A DNA stretch of 64,000 nucleotides from Candidatus Pelagibacter sp. RS39 (GCF_002101315.1 NZ_CP020777.1:744001-808000), one strand, 5' to 3'. Counted from the stretch's first letter, positions 28,171 through 38,444 are shown. The notes: generated by a model not told the origin, from the letters alone. Made by a program: numbers and translations.

Positions 28171-29406
28171 ATGACACTAAAAACCATATTACATTCATTA
28201 ATAATACTGATTGCAGTCATATTCTTATTGCAAACTGATTATCTAAAAAATTTTATTTGGGCTGCTACAGATCTATTTATAGATTTCAAAATTCCTCTTG
28301 AATGGCTTAGATGTAATAGTTTAGGTGTAAACCTTTTAACACTTGAGACTTTAAATTGTGGAGAAAGAACTGTTTCTCAATTTAATTATGGATATATTTT
28401 TTTAAGTTTACCCTACAATGAATTTTTAGACACTATTTATAGAAATTATGTTCCATGGATTTTAGTGGTATTCATAATTTTTTTATCAACATTTACAATT
28501 AATCCCAAAAATAAAATTGAACTATTTATTCTTTATTTATCCCTTTTAAATCCATCAAGTATGCTTTTGATGGAAAGAATGCAATTAGACTCTTTATTTT
28601 ATCTATCAATATTGCTTACAACTTATCATAGAGTTTTTTTTGTTACATGGATATTAGGAGTTTTTTTTTCACTTATAAAATTTTACCCTGTTGCAATTCT
28701 TGCTACAGTTTTCTTAGAAGACAAAAAAAGAAGTTTGAAAAAAATATTAATTATTTTGATAACGTTATTATTCTTAATTTTCTTATATATGTTAATTAAC
28801 TGGGAAGGCTATTCTTTCATGTTGAACAATATGCTTCCGGGTAAAGCTGGTTATCATTTTCTTTTTTCATTGAATGGGCTAGCTAAAATATTCAATTATT
28901 TATTTGAAATTAGATATCAGTTTTTTCTTCTAATAACTTATTTATTTTTTTTCTACTTACTTAAAAAAATGATATCAAAAAATTACTCTTTATATGAAAC
29001 TCTTAAACTGGAGGTTTATGAACCAAATTCAAATATTTTTGTAATATCAGGTTATTTTTTAGTCTTTTTATTTATATTTGTCTCAAGCTATGCTTACAAA
29101 GAAATATATATAATATTACTCTTGCCATTTATATTAAGTTTTCAAAGAAAATATCCAAATAATATTTTTTTCAAAAATCTTATAAAATTAATCATTTTAA
29201 GATATGCATTTTTATTTATTTATGGATTTTTGAATGTTCACGATGGAATAAGTTTTGTTAATGGTGAAAGAGTTTTTACGTATTATTTTTTAATAGTAAT
29301 CTTTATAAAAAGTATTCTAGACTGGATGCTAATGCTTATGATATTTTCAATTTTATTTTTAAAAAGTAAAATAATTTTTTCTGATAAAATTTTAAAAAAA
29401 ATATAA
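28171..29406 (+). CDS. Polytopic membrane protein, unknown function
   Basis: I do not recognise the family. The 411-residue protein has about nine to eleven hydrophobic segments. Between the first two lies a loop with two cysteines (RCNSLGVNLLTLETLNCGERT) and later come LNPSSMLLMERMQLDSLFYLSIL and LIKFYPVAILA, an arrangement that recalls GT-C / DUF2029 (GT87) mannosyltransferase-like proteins, but only loosely. It is the only plus-strand gene of the island, divergent from the GT2 gene with 30 bp between them and convergent with the GGCT gene. A role in surface glycan synthesis is a guess from location. Confidence 0.4.
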   Translation: MTLKTILHSLIILIAVIFLLQTDYLKNFIWAATDLFIDFKIPLEWLRCNSLGVNLLTLETLNCGERTVSQFNYGYIFLSLPYNEFLDTIYRNYVPWILVVFIIFLSTFTINPKNKIELFILYLSLLNPSSMLLMERMQLDSLFYLSILLTTYHRVFFVTWILGVFFSLIKFYPVAILATVFLEDKKRSLKKILIILITLLFLIFLYMLINWEGYSFMLNNMLPGKAGYHFLFSLNGLAKIFNYLFEIRYQFFLLITYLFFFYLLKKMISKNYSLYETLKLEVYEPNSNIFVISGYFLVFLFIFVSSYAYKEIYIILLLPFILSFQRKYPNNIFFKNLIKLIILRYAFLFIYGFLNVHDGISFVNGERVFTYYFLIVIFIKSILDWMLMLMIFSILFLKSKIIFSDKILKKI

Positions 29407-29410
29407 TTTG

Positions 29411-29815
29411 CTATTTATTTAAAAGAGCTTGGTCTAAGTATTTTTGATCAAGCTTACAATCTTTATATCCATGTTTTACAACATTTAAATATCTTTCAGT
29501 TGGAAATCTAAAACTAGTTTTTTTGACCATTGTATAAGTCATAACTCTTTTTCCATAATGTGAGAAAAAATACTTTTTATATAAAATTGGATAATCTTCA
29601 TAAACATCGAGTTTTTTTTCATCGCTCTTAGAAATTTCAAATAAACCACCCGGTACTATGGAATTTTTTTTTGGCTCAATATCAGCGGCTCTATACTTGC
29701 TTCTAAAAGTTAATCTAAAATCCTTAAGATTAATTTTTTTAATAAAAGTACTATCTTTACATCTTTTCTTCATTTGAAAATGATGAAGATTACTTCCATA
29801 AGCAAAATAAAGCAT
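29411..29815 (-). CDS. Gamma-glutamylcyclotransferase-like (GGCT/AIG2 fold) protein
   Basis: The 134-residue protein opens with YFAYGSNLHHFQM; YGSNL (residues 6-10) is the substrate-anion-binding signature of the GGCT fold. The expected general base glutamate is E73 in DVYEDYP. Related enzymes convert gamma-glutamyl amino acids or gamma-glutamylamines to 5-oxoproline, but bacterial members are diverse and their substrates often unknown. It starts one base from the stop of the CinA-like gene and is probably co-transcribed with it. Fold assignment is good, the reaction is inferred. Confidence 0.72.
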   Translation of the reverse strand: MLYFAYGSNLHHFQMKKRCKDSTFIKKINLKDFRLTFRSKYRAADIEPKKNSIVPGGLFEISKSDEKKLDVYEDYPILYKKYFFSHYGKRVMTYTMVKKTSFRFPTERYLNVVKHGYKDCKLDQKYLDQALLNK

Positions 29816-30565
29816 TTATCTATCGACAACTTCTATTTTTTTATCATCAACAAATTTTAATATTTGTGAGTTACATTGATCAATTTTAGATTGATCCTCT
29901 GAACGAAGCACTATTGAAACTCCAAGTTTGCCGGCATGAAAAAATGGATAACTTCCAATCTCAACATCTTTATTTTGTTCTTGTACTTTTGTTAAAGAAT
30001 TTGCAATTTCACTTTCTACTGTTTTTAAACTTATAGTGTGACTTAAAATAGGGTCACCCCCAACAATCTTATTTTTTAATCCACCCAACATTGATTTCAG
30101 AATTGACGGTACCCCTGGTAAGCAAAAAACATTTTCTACACTAAAACCAGGAGCTCCACTTGTTGGATTTAGAATTAAATCTGCATTTTCTGGCATCCAA
30201 ATCATTTTTTGTCTTCCTTCATTAAACTCACCTGGCTGGTAATAAGCCTCTAATATTTTATATCCTTCTTTATGGAGTTCGTATTTAAGACCAAAAGCTT
30301 TTGCCACTGATTGAGCAGTTATGTCATCATGCGTGGGGCCGATACCACCAGTTGTGAAAACATAATTATTAGATTTCCTCAAAATGTTTAATGTCTGTAC
30401 AATTATATCTTCTTGATCTGGAATTATTCTTACCTCATTTACTTTTACACCAATGGAATTTAACCATGTTGCTAAAGTGCTTGTGTTGGTGTCTTGAGTT
30501 CGTCCAGAAAGAATTTCGTTACCGATGATTAATATTGCAGCATTTACTTTTATGTTTTTACTCAT
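29816..30565 (-). CDS. CinA-like molybdopterin-binding domain protein
   Basis: The 249-residue protein corresponds to the N-terminal (COG1058) domain of CinA, with AAILIIGNEILSGRTQDTNT at the start and FTTGGIGPTHDDITA, the GGxGPxxDD signature of the molybdopterin-binding fold. Members with this domain have been linked to ADP-ribose pyrophosphatase activity; the separate C-terminal nicotinamide-nucleotide amidase domain of full CinA is absent. Therefore calling it a pyridine-nucleotide repair enzyme is a family-level inference. The gene diverges from sfsA with only 20 bp between the two start codons. Confidence 0.8.
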   Translation of the reverse strand: MSKNIKVNAAILIIGNEILSGRTQDTNTSTLATWLNSIGVKVNEVRIIPDQEDIIVQTLNILRKSNNYVFTTGGIGPTHDDITAQSVAKAFGLKYELHKEGYKILEAYYQPGEFNEGRQKMIWMPENADLILNPTSGAPGFSVENVFCLPGVPSILKSMLGGLKNKIVGGDPILSHTISLKTVESEIANSLTKVQEQNKDVEIGSYPFFHAGKLGVSIVLRSEDQSKIDQCNSQILKFVDDKKIEVVDR

Positions 30566-30573
30566 TTTATATG

Positions 30574-30579
30574 TATAAT
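30574..30579 (+). promoter_or_regulatory. -10 element of sfsA (leaderless start likely)
   Basis: A perfect TATAAT lies 6 nt before the sfsA ATG at 30586, so initiation would fall at or next to the A of the start codon. There is no convincing -35 at 16-18 bp and no Shine-Dalgarno sequence. It overlaps the short divergent spacer with the cinA-like gene. Confidence 0.45.
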
Positions 30580-30585
30580 TCTAAT

Positions 30586-31284
30586 ATGGAATTTACCAAG
30601 TCTTTATTAAAAGGCAAATTAATCAAAAGATATAAGCGTTTTTTTGTTGATGTAAATCTAAATAAAGAAATTGTCACTGCACATTGTCCAAATACTGGAT
30701 CTATGAAAGGTTTGCTGGATAAAGGTAATGAAGTATATTTATTCAAGCATAATGATCCAAAAAGAAAATTAAAATATGGTTTAGAAATTATTAAGGCCAA
30801 AAAAAACTTTGTCGGAATAAATACTCATAGAGCAAATAAAATTGTACACCACGGATTAGATAATAACCTCATCAAGGAATTCAAAAATAACGATAAAATT
30901 AATTCAGAAGTTTTTTTTAATAAAGAGACTAGATTTGATTTTTTAATTGAAAAAAAGAATCAAAAAAGTTTTTTAGAGGTAAAGAATGTTACTCTTTTTA
31001 GAGATAAAAAAACAGCTGAGTTTCCAGATGCTATTACTACTAGGGGATCAAAACATTTACTTACCCTTATTGATGCCATAAAAAGAGGCTATAAGTCTTA
31101 CTTAATATTTTTAGTACAAATACAAAATATGGAGTACTTTAAAATAGCAAAAGATATTGATAATAAATACTATGAAAATTATTTGATAGCTAAAAAAGCT
31201 GGGGTAAATTTTTTGGCTTATAGATGTAATATTAGTTCTAAAAAAATTTATATAGATAAAAAAATAAAAATTATTGATGAGTAA
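30586..31284 (+). CDS. sfsA: SfsA-family nuclease-fold protein
   Basis: SfsA (sugar fermentation stimulation protein A) has an OB-like N-terminal DNA-binding part and a restriction-endonuclease-like core; its cellular role is still unclear. I start at the ATG at 30586 (MEFTKSLLKGKLIKRYKRF), giving 232 residues; upstream in-frame codons reach into the divergent gene. TAHCPNTGSMKGLLDKGNEVYL is the family block, and FLEVKNVTLFRDKKTAEFPDA supplies the D..ExK-type acidic residues (E and K of LEVKN). It heads a plus-strand run that continues into map and the pur genes, overlapping map by 8 bp. Confidence 0.85.
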   Translation: MEFTKSLLKGKLIKRYKRFFVDVNLNKEIVTAHCPNTGSMKGLLDKGNEVYLFKHNDPKRKLKYGLEIIKAKKNFVGINTHRANKIVHHGLDNNLIKEFKNNDKINSEVFFNKETRFDFLIEKKNQKSFLEVKNVTLFRDKKTAEFPDAITTRGSKHLLTLIDAIKRGYKSYLIFLVQIQNMEYFKIAKDIDNKYYENYLIAKKAGVNFLAYRCNISSKKIYIDKKIKIIDE

Positions 31285-32050
31285 TTACACTGAAAAATTT
31301 GAAAAAATGAGAATAGCTGGAAAGCTAGCTTCACAAACTTTAGACATGTTAACAGAAAATATTAAAGAAGGTGTTTCGACAGCTTACATAGATAAGCTTG
31401 GCTATGAGTTCATAAGAGATAATGGTGGCCACTCTGCCCCACTTTACTATCGTGGTTTTACTAAATCTTTATGTACATCTCTTAATCACGTTGTATGTCA
31501 TGGTGTGCCTTCAGAGGATAGAGTTTTAGTTGAAGGAGATGCCCTTAATGTAGATGTAACTGCTATCATTAATGAACATTATGGAGATACAAGTAGAATG
31601 TTTTGTATTGGAAAAACCTCGGTAAAATTAAATAATCTAATTGACGCAACTTATCAGTCTATGATGAAAGCAATTAAAATCTTAAAACCTGGTATTAAGC
31701 TTGGAGATATAGGACATGAAATACAATCTTATATTGAAGAGAAAGGATTTTCTGTAGTTAAGGATTTTTGTGGTCATGGGATAGGGACATCATTTCATGA
31801 ACCACCAAACATTTTACATTACGGAACAAAGAATACAGGCATGGAATTAAAACCTGGGATGACATTTACAATAGAACCAATGATTAATGCTGGTAAATTT
31901 AATGTAAAAATGCTTAATGATGGGTGGACTGCAGTTACAAAAGACAAATCTTTATCTGCACAATTTGAGCATACTGTTGGAATTACTGAAAATGGTTATG
32001 AAATATTTACAGAATCTGCTAAAGGTTATTCAAAGCCTCCATACTTATAA
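31277..32050 (+). CDS. map: Type I methionine aminopeptidase
   Basis: MetAP removes the initiator methionine from new proteins. From the ATG at 31277 it is 257 residues (an in-frame TTG one codon earlier is less likely). The five metal ligands can be placed: D in VDVTAIINEHYGDTSRMF gives two aspartates, H in GHGIGTSFHEPP, E in FTIEPMIN and E in AQFEHTVGI. CHGVPSEDRVL carries the conserved substrate histidine of the motif NHVVCHG. The gene overlaps the end of sfsA and lies 3 bp before purB, so it seems to share the purine transcript. Confidence 0.95.
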   Translation: MSNYTEKFEKMRIAGKLASQTLDMLTENIKEGVSTAYIDKLGYEFIRDNGGHSAPLYYRGFTKSLCTSLNHVVCHGVPSEDRVLVEGDALNVDVTAIINEHYGDTSRMFCIGKTSVKLNNLIDATYQSMMKAIKILKPGIKLGDIGHEIQSYIEEKGFSVVKDFCGHGIGTSFHEPPNILHYGTKNTGMELKPGMTFTIEPMINAGKFNVKMLNDGWTAVTKDKSLSAQFEHTVGITENGYEIFTESAKGYSKPPYL

Positions 32051-32053
32051 TTA

Positions 32054-33346
32054 ATGATTAAAAGATACTCTCGAAAAGAATTAACAGATATTTGGTCTGA
32101 GGAAAATAAATACAAAATATGGTTGGATGTTGAAATTGCTGCAGCTCAAGCAATGGAAAAACTTGGTCAAATTCCAAAAGGTGTCTCGTCAATAGTTAGG
32201 AAAAAAGCTAGAATAAATGTAAAAAGAATTCATCAAATTGAAAGTAAAGTTAAACATGATGTAATTGCTTTTTTAACTTCTGTAACTGAAAAAGCAGGAA
32301 TTAAAGCTAGATATCTTCATCTTGGCATGACTTCATCTGATGTAGTAGATACAAGTTTTAATATTCAATTAGTTCAATCAGGAAAAATTATCTTAAAAGA
32401 CATAGATCAAATTTTAAAAGTATTAAAAAAACAAGCTAGAAAATATAAATTTACTCCTTGCATAGGTCGTAGTCATGGAATTCATGCTGAGCCAATAACA
32501 TTTGGATTAAAATTAGCTTCCTTTTATGAAGAGTTTAAAAGAAATAGAGAAAGATTAGTTTACGCTATTGATCAAATATCAACTTGTGCAATTTCTGGAG
32601 CTGTTGGAACATTTGCAAATGTAAACCCTAATGTTGAAAAACATGTTGCAAAAAAACTTGGATTAAAAGTTGAACCAATCTCTACTCAAATTATCCCTAG
32701 AGATCGACATGCATTTTATTTTTCAGTATTGGGAATTATCGCAGGAAGTATAGAAAGAGTAGCTATAGAAATAAGACATTTACAAAGATCAGAAGTTTAT
32801 GAACTGCAAGAATATTTTTCTAAAAGCCAAAAGGGTTCATCTGCAATGCCCCATAAAAAAAATCCAATTTTAAGTGAAAATTTAACCGGACTTGCAAGAA
32901 TGGTAAGAAGTTCTGTTGTTCCAGCGCTTGAAAATATTGCACTTTGGCATGAAAGAGATATTTCACATTCAAGTGTAGAGAGAAATATTGGTCCTGATGC
33001 AAATATTACTCTAGACTTTGCACTGGTAAGATTAGCAAGTGTTTTAGATAATATGATTGTTTATCCAAAAAAAATGCTAGAAAATCTTAATCTTACTAAA
33101 GGGCTAATTTTTTCACAAGAAGTGATGCTAGAACTGACAAAAACTGGTATCACAAGAGAAAAATCTTATAAGTTAGTACAAGGATATGCAAAAAAATGTT
33201 TTGCTGAAAATTTAGATTTGTTTAATGTTATTCAGTCTGACAAGTTAATAATGAGTAAAATTTCAATTAAAAAGTTAAAGTCTATCTTTAGTTATTCTAA
33301 ACACTTTAAAAATGTAAATCTAATTTTTAGGCGGGTTTTCAAATAA
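32054..33346 (+). CDS. purB: Adenylosuccinate lyase
   Basis: PurB cleaves SAICAR to AICAR and adenylosuccinate to AMP, removing fumarate both times. The 430-residue protein has the superfamily signature [20 protein letters not shown] (the flexible catalytic loop with its serine), [13 protein letters not shown], and [12 protein letters not shown]. Its catalytic histidine is in [10 protein letters not shown]. It is placed 3 bp after map and its last base overlaps the first base of purC, giving the run purB-purC-purS-purQ-purL in which successive products feed consecutive steps of inosinate synthesis, although not in pathway order. Confidence 0.96.
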   Translation: MIKRYSRKELTDIWSEENKYKIWLDVEIAAAQAMEKLGQIPKGVSSIVRKKARINVKRIHQIESKVKHDVIAFLTSVTEKAGIKARYLHLGMTSSDVVDTSFNIQLVQSGKIILKDIDQILKVLKKQARKYKFTPCIGRSHGIHAEPITFGLKLASFYEEFKRNRERLVYAIDQISTCAISGAVGTFANVNPNVEKHVAKKLGLKVEPISTQIIPRDRHAFYFSVLGIIAGSIERVAIEIRHLQRSEVYELQEYFSKSQKGSSAMPHKKNPILSENLTGLARMVRSSVVPALENIALWHERDISHSSVERNIGPDANITLDFALVRLASVLDNMIVYPKKMLENLNLTKGLIFSQEVMLELTKTGITREKSYKLVQGYAKKCFAENLDLFNVIQSDKLIMSKISIKKLKSIFSYSKHFKNVNLIFRRVFK

Positions 33347-34131
33347 TGAAAAAAGGTAAAAAACTTTACGAGGGAAAAGCCAAGATAATTTATTCAACCT
33401 CTGATAAAAATTTGGTAATCCAATACTTTAAAGATGATGCTACAGCATTTAATAATGAAAAAAGAACTACTATTGAGGGTAAAGGAGTTTTAAATAATAG
33501 AATTTCTGAACATATTCTTACAAATTTATCTCAAATTGGTATTGAAAATCATTTAGTCAAACGACTAAATATGAGAGAACAATTAATTAAATTTGTAGAA
33601 ATAATTCCAATTGAATTTGTTATTCGGAATGTTGCGACAGGATCTTTGACTAAAAGACTTGGAATAGAAGACGGAACTGTACTAAAAGAACCTTTAATTG
33701 AATACTGTTTGAAAGATGACAAACTTGGCGATCCATTGATTTCAGAGGATCATATTTACGCGTTTGATTGGGCAAATAAAAAAGAAATCGAAAAGATAAA
33801 AAAAACTATTTTTAGAATTAATGATTTTATGATTGGGATGTTTAGAGGAGTGGGAATAAAATTAATTGATTTTAAATTAGAATTTGGGCGAACTAAAATT
33901 GATGGTAGAAAAGAAATAATTTTGGCTGATGAAATAAGCCCTGATACTTGTAGATTGTGGGACTCTGCAACTGACAAAAAACTTGATAAAGATAGATTTA
34001 GAAAAGATTTAGGAGATTTATTACCTGCGTATACCGAAGTTGCCAAAAGACTTGGAATTCTACATGAGCAATCAAACGTTTCTGCAGTGAATGTAACTAA
34101 ACTATCCTCAATTAAAAAGAAGCGAAAATGA
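33346..34131 (+). CDS. purC: SAICAR synthetase
   Basis: PurC joins aspartate to CAIR with ATP hydrolysis. The 261-residue protein begins [15 protein letters not shown], the nucleotide-binding loop, and contains [20 protein letters not shown] and [14 protein letters not shown], both diagnostic. Length is normal for the bacterial monofunctional form. It overlaps purB by one base and purS by four bases. Confidence 0.96.
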   Translation: MKKGKKLYEGKAKIIYSTSDKNLVIQYFKDDATAFNNEKRTTIEGKGVLNNRISEHILTNLSQIGIENHLVKRLNMREQLIKFVEIIPIEFVIRNVATGSLTKRLGIEDGTVLKEPLIEYCLKDDKLGDPLISEDHIYAFDWANKKEIEKIKKTIFRINDFMIGMFRGVGIKLIDFKLEFGRTKIDGRKEIILADEISPDTCRLWDSATDKKLDKDRFRKDLGDLLPAYTEVAKRLGILHEQSNVSAVNVTKLSSIKKKRK

Positions 34132-34370
34132 AAGTTTCTGCCGTAATAACTCTTAAAAAGGACGTTTTAGATCCACAAGGCAAAGTAATCCATGAGACAT
34201 TAGATGGTATGGGCTTTAATTCTGTAAATGAGGTTAGACAAGGAAAATATTTTGAAATTGATGTTAAAGAAAATGATCCAAAAAAAGCTAAAGAACTTGT
34301 TGAAGATATGTGCCAAAAACTTTTAGCTAATCTTGTTATTGAAAACTACAAAATTATTGAAACACAATAA
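34128..34370 (+). CDS. purS: FGAM synthase subunit PurS
   Basis: PurS is the small structural subunit that bridges PurQ and the short PurL in the three-part FGAM synthase complex. The 80-residue protein starts [21 protein letters not shown], typical of PurS, followed by [11 protein letters not shown]. Its presence fits with the short PurL and separate PurQ here. The ATG overlaps the purC stop by 4 bp, and purQ starts 3 bp downstream. Confidence 0.94.
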   Translation: MKVSAVITLKKDVLDPQGKVIHETLDGMGFNSVNEVRQGKYFEIDVKENDPKKAKELVEDMCQKLLANLVIENYKIIETQ

Positions 34371-34373
34371 TTA

Positions 34374-35057
34374 ATGAAATCATCAGTTATAACCTTCCCT
34401 GGTTCAAATTGTGATCGAGACATGGATGTAGCTCTTACAAAATTTGGATTTAAAAATAAAATGGTTTGGCATAATGATCAAGAATTACCCAAAAGTGATT
34501 TAATTGTTTTGCCTGGTGGTTTTTCTTATGGTGATTATTTACGTTGTGGCAGTATGGCATCAAAGTCAAAAATTATGCTTTCAGTAATTAATTTTGCAAA
34601 ATCAGGTGGATTGGTTATGGGAATTTGTAATGGTTTTCAAATTTTAGTTGAGGCTGGATTGGTGCCAGGAGTATTATTAAGAAATAAATACCTTCAATTT
34701 ATTTGTAAAAATGTCCACGTAAAAGTTAACAACAAAGAGAATTCTTTTTTTAAAAATCTAGATAAAAAAGTTTTGGAATTTCATATAGCCCATAATGAGG
34801 GTAATTATTTTTGCACCAAAGATCAACTCAAAGAGATTGAAGATAATAATCAAATAGCAATTTATTATTGTGATCAAAATGGTAATACAAATGATCAAAT
34901 AAATCCTAATGGTTCAATAAAAAATATTGCAGGTATTTTTAACAAAGAAAAAAACGTTTTGGGTATGATGCCTCATCCTGAGAGAATGATAGATGAAAGT
35001 TTGTCTGGGGAAGATGGATCCATCTTTTTTAAAAATCTTTTAAATAATATTAAATAA
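34374..35057 (+). CDS. purQ: FGAM synthase glutaminase subunit PurQ
   Basis: PurQ is the class I amidotransferase subunit that releases ammonia from glutamine for FGAM synthesis. The catalytic triad is visible: C85 in [11 protein letters not shown], and H201 with E203 in MPHPERM. The N-terminus [13 protein letters not shown] is standard. It shares its last base region with the purL ATG (1-bp overlap), as expected for subunits made in fixed ratio. Confidence 0.96.
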   Translation: MKSSVITFPGSNCDRDMDVALTKFGFKNKMVWHNDQELPKSDLIVLPGGFSYGDYLRCGSMASKSKIMLSVINFAKSGGLVMGICNGFQILVEAGLVPGVLLRNKYLQFICKNVHVKVNNKENSFFKNLDKKVLEFHIAHNEGNYFCTKDQLKEIEDNNQIAIYYCDQNGNTNDQINPNGSIKNIAGIFNKEKNVLGMMPHPERMIDESLSGEDGSIFFKNLLNNIK

Positions 35058-37246
35058 TGTTGGTTAACGAAAAAATTGCAATTGAACATGGTTTAAAATC
35101 AGATGAGTATAAAAAGATTTGTAAATTATTAAAAAGAACACCTAATATTACTGAGTTAGGTATATTTTCTGCAATGTGGAACGAACACTGCTCCTATAAA
35201 TCTTCTCGAATTCATTTAAAAAAATTACACACTAAAGGAAAAAAAGTAATTCAAGGACCAGGGGAAAATGCTGGAGTTATTGATATTGAAGATGGAGATG
35301 CATTAGTTTTTAAAATCGAGAGTCATAATCACCCTTCATTTATTGAACCCTATCAAGGAGCAGCAACAGGAGTTGGTGGAATTATGCGAGATGTTTTTAC
35401 AATGGGTGCAAGACCTATTGCTAACTTAAATTCAATCCATTTTGGTTCAACTCAACACAAAAAAACAAAAAATTTATTAAGAGGTGTTGTTCATGGAATT
35501 GGTGGTTATGGAAACTGTATGGGAGTACCTACTATAGCAGGACAAACATCTTTTGATAGATCATACAATGGAAATATTTTAGTAAACGCGATGACTTTAG
35601 GATTAGTTAAAAAAGACAAGATATTTTACTCCAAGGCAGCTGGCTTAAATAAACCAGTTATTTATGTTGGATCAAAAACCGGTAGAGATGGAATTCATGG
35701 AGCAAGTATGGCCTCTGCAAGTTTTGATGAAAAAATCGAAGAAAAAAAACCAACTGTGCAAGTTGGAGATCCTTTTACTGAAAAGCTTTTATTAGAGGCG
35801 TGCTTAGAATTAATGTCAGGAGACTCAATTATTGCAATTCAAGATATGGGGGCTGCTGGACTAACCTCTTCAAGTATTGAAATGGCATCAAAGGGAAATT
35901 TAGGTATTGAAATTAACTTAAACAAAGTTCCATGTAGAGAAACAAAAATGACCCCTTACGAAATTATGTTATCAGAAAGCCAAGAAAGAATGCTTATAGT
36001 TCTTGAGAATGGTAAAGAAGAAATAGCCAAAAAAATATTTGATAAATGGAATTTAGATTTTGCTGTAATTGGAAAAACAACCAATACGAAAAATATTGAA
36101 TTATTTTTTGACAATCAACAAGTAGCTAATATTCCAGTTAATACATTAGTTGAAAACTCTCCAATGTATGATCGAAAATGGAAAAAATCAAAATTACCAA
36201 AAAAAAATAAAATTGATAAAACAAAATTCAAGAATCTTAAGATTAAAGATACACTAAAAAAGATTTTATCAAGCCCAAACATTTGTAGTAAGGAATGGAT
36301 TTGGCAACAATACGATCACACAGTCATGGGTGATACTATACAAAAACCAGGTGGAGATTCAGGCGTAGTAAGAGTTCATAAAACAGATAAAGCTATTGCT
36401 GCTACAGTTGACTCATCTGCAACTTATTGTTGGGCACACCCACTCACAGGAGGAAAACAAGTCGTTTGTGAAACTTGGAGAAATTTAATCTCAGTGGGTG
36501 CTAAACCTATAGCAGTTACTAATTGTTTAAATTTTGGAAGCCCAGAGAAAGAAGAAAATATGGGTGAGTTTGTCGAATGTGTTCAAGGTATCAGTGAGGC
36601 ATGTAAGTATTTAGATTATCCTGTTGTCTCGGGCAATGTATCTTTTTACAACGAAACTAAAGACATTGGAATTAAACCAACTCCTACGATAGGAGGTGTA
36701 GGTTTAATTAAAGATTACAAAAAGATGATCACAATGGATTTTAAGGAAATCGACAACATCGTATTAGTGATTGGAAAAACAGAGGGTCATATAGATCAAA
36801 GTTTATTATCAAGAATAATTTTAAATGAAAATAATGGACCCCCACCTGAAGTAAATTTATTTAATGAAAAAAATAATGGTCTGACACTACTAAATTTAAT
36901 AGAGAAAAATTTCATTAAAAGTGCCCATGATGTATCTCTCGGTGGAATAATCACAGCGATAAGCAAAATGTGTATAAAAGGTGATAAAGGTATACAAATC
37001 AAAAAACCAAAATTTTTGATTAATGAAATTGAATACTTTTTTGCTGAAGATCAAGGAAGATATTTAATTGAAATAAATCCAAAAGATTTCAAAGAAGTTT
37101 CTAAAATTTTAGATAAAAATTCAGTACATTGTGATGAGATAGGTAAAATCATCGATAAAGAGATGATAATTGATCAAAAGACGAAACTAACAATTGACGA
37201 ATTAAAATCATATAATACTAATTGGCTTAAGAGTTACATGGTTTGA
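35057..37246 (+). CDS. purL: FGAM synthase large subunit PurL (short form)
   Basis: PurL makes FGAM from FGAR, ATP and ammonia channelled from PurQ. At 729 residues this is the short form without the N-terminal PurS-like and C-terminal glutaminase domains of the ~1300-residue enterobacterial enzyme. [12 protein letters not shown] near residue 40-50 and [23 protein letters not shown] hold the catalytic histidine and ATP/metal residues; [16 protein letters not shown] and [10 protein letters not shown] are further family blocks. The stop codon lies 2 bp before the bolA ATG. Confidence 0.97.
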   Translation: MLVNEKIAIEHGLKSDEYKKICKLLKRTPNITELGIFSAMWNEHCSYKSSRIHLKKLHTKGKKVIQGPGENAGVIDIEDGDALVFKIESHNHPSFIEPYQGAATGVGGIMRDVFTMGARPIANLNSIHFGSTQHKKTKNLLRGVVHGIGGYGNCMGVPTIAGQTSFDRSYNGNILVNAMTLGLVKKDKIFYSKAAGLNKPVIYVGSKTGRDGIHGASMASASFDEKIEEKKPTVQVGDPFTEKLLLEACLELMSGDSIIAIQDMGAAGLTSSSIEMASKGNLGIEINLNKVPCRETKMTPYEIMLSESQERMLIVLENGKEEIAKKIFDKWNLDFAVIGKTTNTKNIELFFDNQQVANIPVNTLVENSPMYDRKWKKSKLPKKNKIDKTKFKNLKIKDTLKKILSSPNICSKEWIWQQYDHTVMGDTIQKPGGDSGVVRVHKTDKAIAATVDSSATYCWAHPLTGGKQVVCETWRNLISVGAKPIAVTNCLNFGSPEKEENMGEFVECVQGISEACKYLDYPVVSGNVSFYNETKDIGIKPTPTIGGVGLIKDYKKMITMDFKEIDNIVLVIGKTEGHIDQSLLSRIILNENNGPPPEVNLFNEKNNGLTLLNLIEKNFIKSAHDVSLGGIITAISKMCIKGDKGIQIKKPKFLINEIEYFFAEDQGRYLIEINPKDFKEVSKILDKNSVHCDEIGKIIDKEMIIDQKTKLTIDELKSYNTNWLKSYMV

Positions 37247-37248
37247 TT

Positions 37249-37479
37249 ATGGCAATGGATTTAAAAGAGATTGAAAAGTTTATTAAAGAAGCAATGCCAG
37301 ATGCTTCAATAGAAATTCAAGATTTAGCTGGGGATGGTAATCATTATTCTGCTACTGTTACATCATCTCTATTTGCTGGAAAAAGTAAAATTGAACAACA
37401 CAAAATGGTTTATAATTCATTAAAAGGCAGAATGGGGAATGAATTACATGCCTTAGCTATTAAAACAAAGGAACAATAA
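37249..37479 (+). CDS. BolA-family protein
   Basis: A small BolA/IbaG-type protein of 76 residues from the ATG at 37249 (a TTG at 37243 would overlap purL). LEIEKFIKEAMPDAS-like N-terminus, then GDGNHYSATVTSSLFAGKS and the class II KH-like HKMVYNSLKGRMGNELHALAIKT are visible; the histidines in NHYSA and ELHALAI are candidate Fe-S ligands. BolA proteins form a [2Fe-2S] complex with monothiol glutaredoxins. The next gene, overlapping by one base, encodes just such a glutaredoxin, so the two very likely work together in Fe-S trafficking. Confidence 0.9.
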   Translation: MAMDLKEIEKFIKEAMPDASIEIQDLAGDGNHYSATVTSSLFAGKSKIEQHKMVYNSLKGRMGNELHALAIKTKEQ

Positions 37480-37811
37480 TGGATGATAAAACAAAAAATA
37501 TAATTCAAGATCATATCAATACTAACGATGTATGTTTATTCATGAAGGGAACTCCAGATGCTCCACAGTGTGGATTCTCAATGGCAGTTTCAAACATGCT
37601 AAAAATTTTAGAGGTAAATTTTAAAAGTGTTAATGTTCTTGAAGATCAATCAATTAGAGAAGGAATTAAAATTTTTAGTGATTGGCCTACTATTCCTCAA
37701 CTTTACGTAAAAAAAGAATTTGTTGGTGGGTGTGATATTGTAAAAGAAATGTATGAAAGTGGTGAATTAAAAAAAGTTTTTACTGATAAAGGAATAAATT
37801 TTAAAAAATAA
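37479..37811 (+). CDS. grxD: Monothiol glutaredoxin (Grx4/GrxD type)
   Basis: The 110-residue protein has the monothiol CGFS active site at residues 31-34 (TPDAPQCGFSMAV), preceded by the glutathione-binding lysine in FMKGTP and followed by WPTIPQLYVKKEFVGGCDIV (TVP-like and GG-D elements). CGFS glutaredoxins hold a glutathione-ligated [2Fe-2S] cluster, alone or with BolA. It overlaps bolA by one base. It ends 3 bp from the convergent rpsD stop, with no evident terminator between. Confidence 0.94.
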   Translation: MDDKTKNIIQDHINTNDVCLFMKGTPDAPQCGFSMAVSNMLKILEVNFKSVNVLEDQSIREGIKIFSDWPTIPQLYVKKEFVGGCDIVKEMYESGELKKVFTDKGINFKK

Positions 37812-37814
37812 TTA

Positions 37815-38432
37815 TTATCTTGAGTAATATTCAATTACTAAGTTAGGCTCCATTACTACAGGATAAGGAACTTCTTCAAATTTTGGAACCCTTACAAACT
37901 TAAATTTTTTGTTTTTTTGATCTAATTGAATATATTCAGGTGCTTCTCTCTCTTTACTTGCTAAAGCTATATCAATGATTGCAAGTTGTTTAGATTTATC
38001 TCTTATTTCAATGCTATCTTCTTCTTTAACTAAGTAACTAGAAATATTTACTTTTTTTCCATTTACTTTAACATGTCCGTGGTTGATTAACTGTCTAGCA
38101 GAAAAAATTGTTGTAGCAAACTTCGCTCTATAAATTACTGCATCTAATCTTCTCTCTAGAAGACCAATTAAGTTCTCACTGGTATCTCCTTTAAGCATAG
38201 AAGCTTTTTTATAAATATTTCTGAACTGTCTTTCATTAATATTTCCATAATAAGCTTTAAGTTTTTGTTTCGCTTGTAATTGAATACCATAATCTGAAGG
38301 TTTACCTTGTTTAGTTTGACCATGTTGACCTGGTCCGTAAGCTCTTTTATTGAATGGGCTTTTAGGTCTGCCCCATAGGTTTACTTTTAGTCTTCTATCT
38401 ACTTTATGTTTAGAGTTAATTCTTTTTGTCAT
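37815..38432 (-). CDS. rpsD: 30S ribosomal protein S4
   Basis: S4 is a primary 16S rRNA-binding protein that starts assembly of the 30S body. The 205-residue product lacks nothing obvious: [19 protein letters not shown], the S4 domain [38 protein letters not shown] and the C-terminal [16 protein letters not shown]. It is transcribed alone from a strong promoter placed almost at its start codon. In E. coli rpsD is in the alpha operon; a solitary rpsD is common in alphaproteobacteria. Confidence 0.97.
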   Translation of the reverse strand: MTKRINSKHKVDRRLKVNLWGRPKSPFNKRAYGPGQHGQTKQGKPSDYGIQLQAKQKLKAYYGNINERQFRNIYKKASMLKGDTSENLIGLLERRLDAVIYRAKFATTIFSARQLINHGHVKVNGKKVNISSYLVKEEDSIEIRDKSKQLAIIDIALASKEREAPEYIQLDQKNKKFKFVRVPKFEEVPYPVVMEPNLVIEYYSR

Positions 38433-38444
38433 TTGATATTGGGT

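Noticed and set aside
18327..29406. Prophage or complete integrative element in the low-GC island
   Set aside because: No integrase, transposase, phage structural or replication gene is present.
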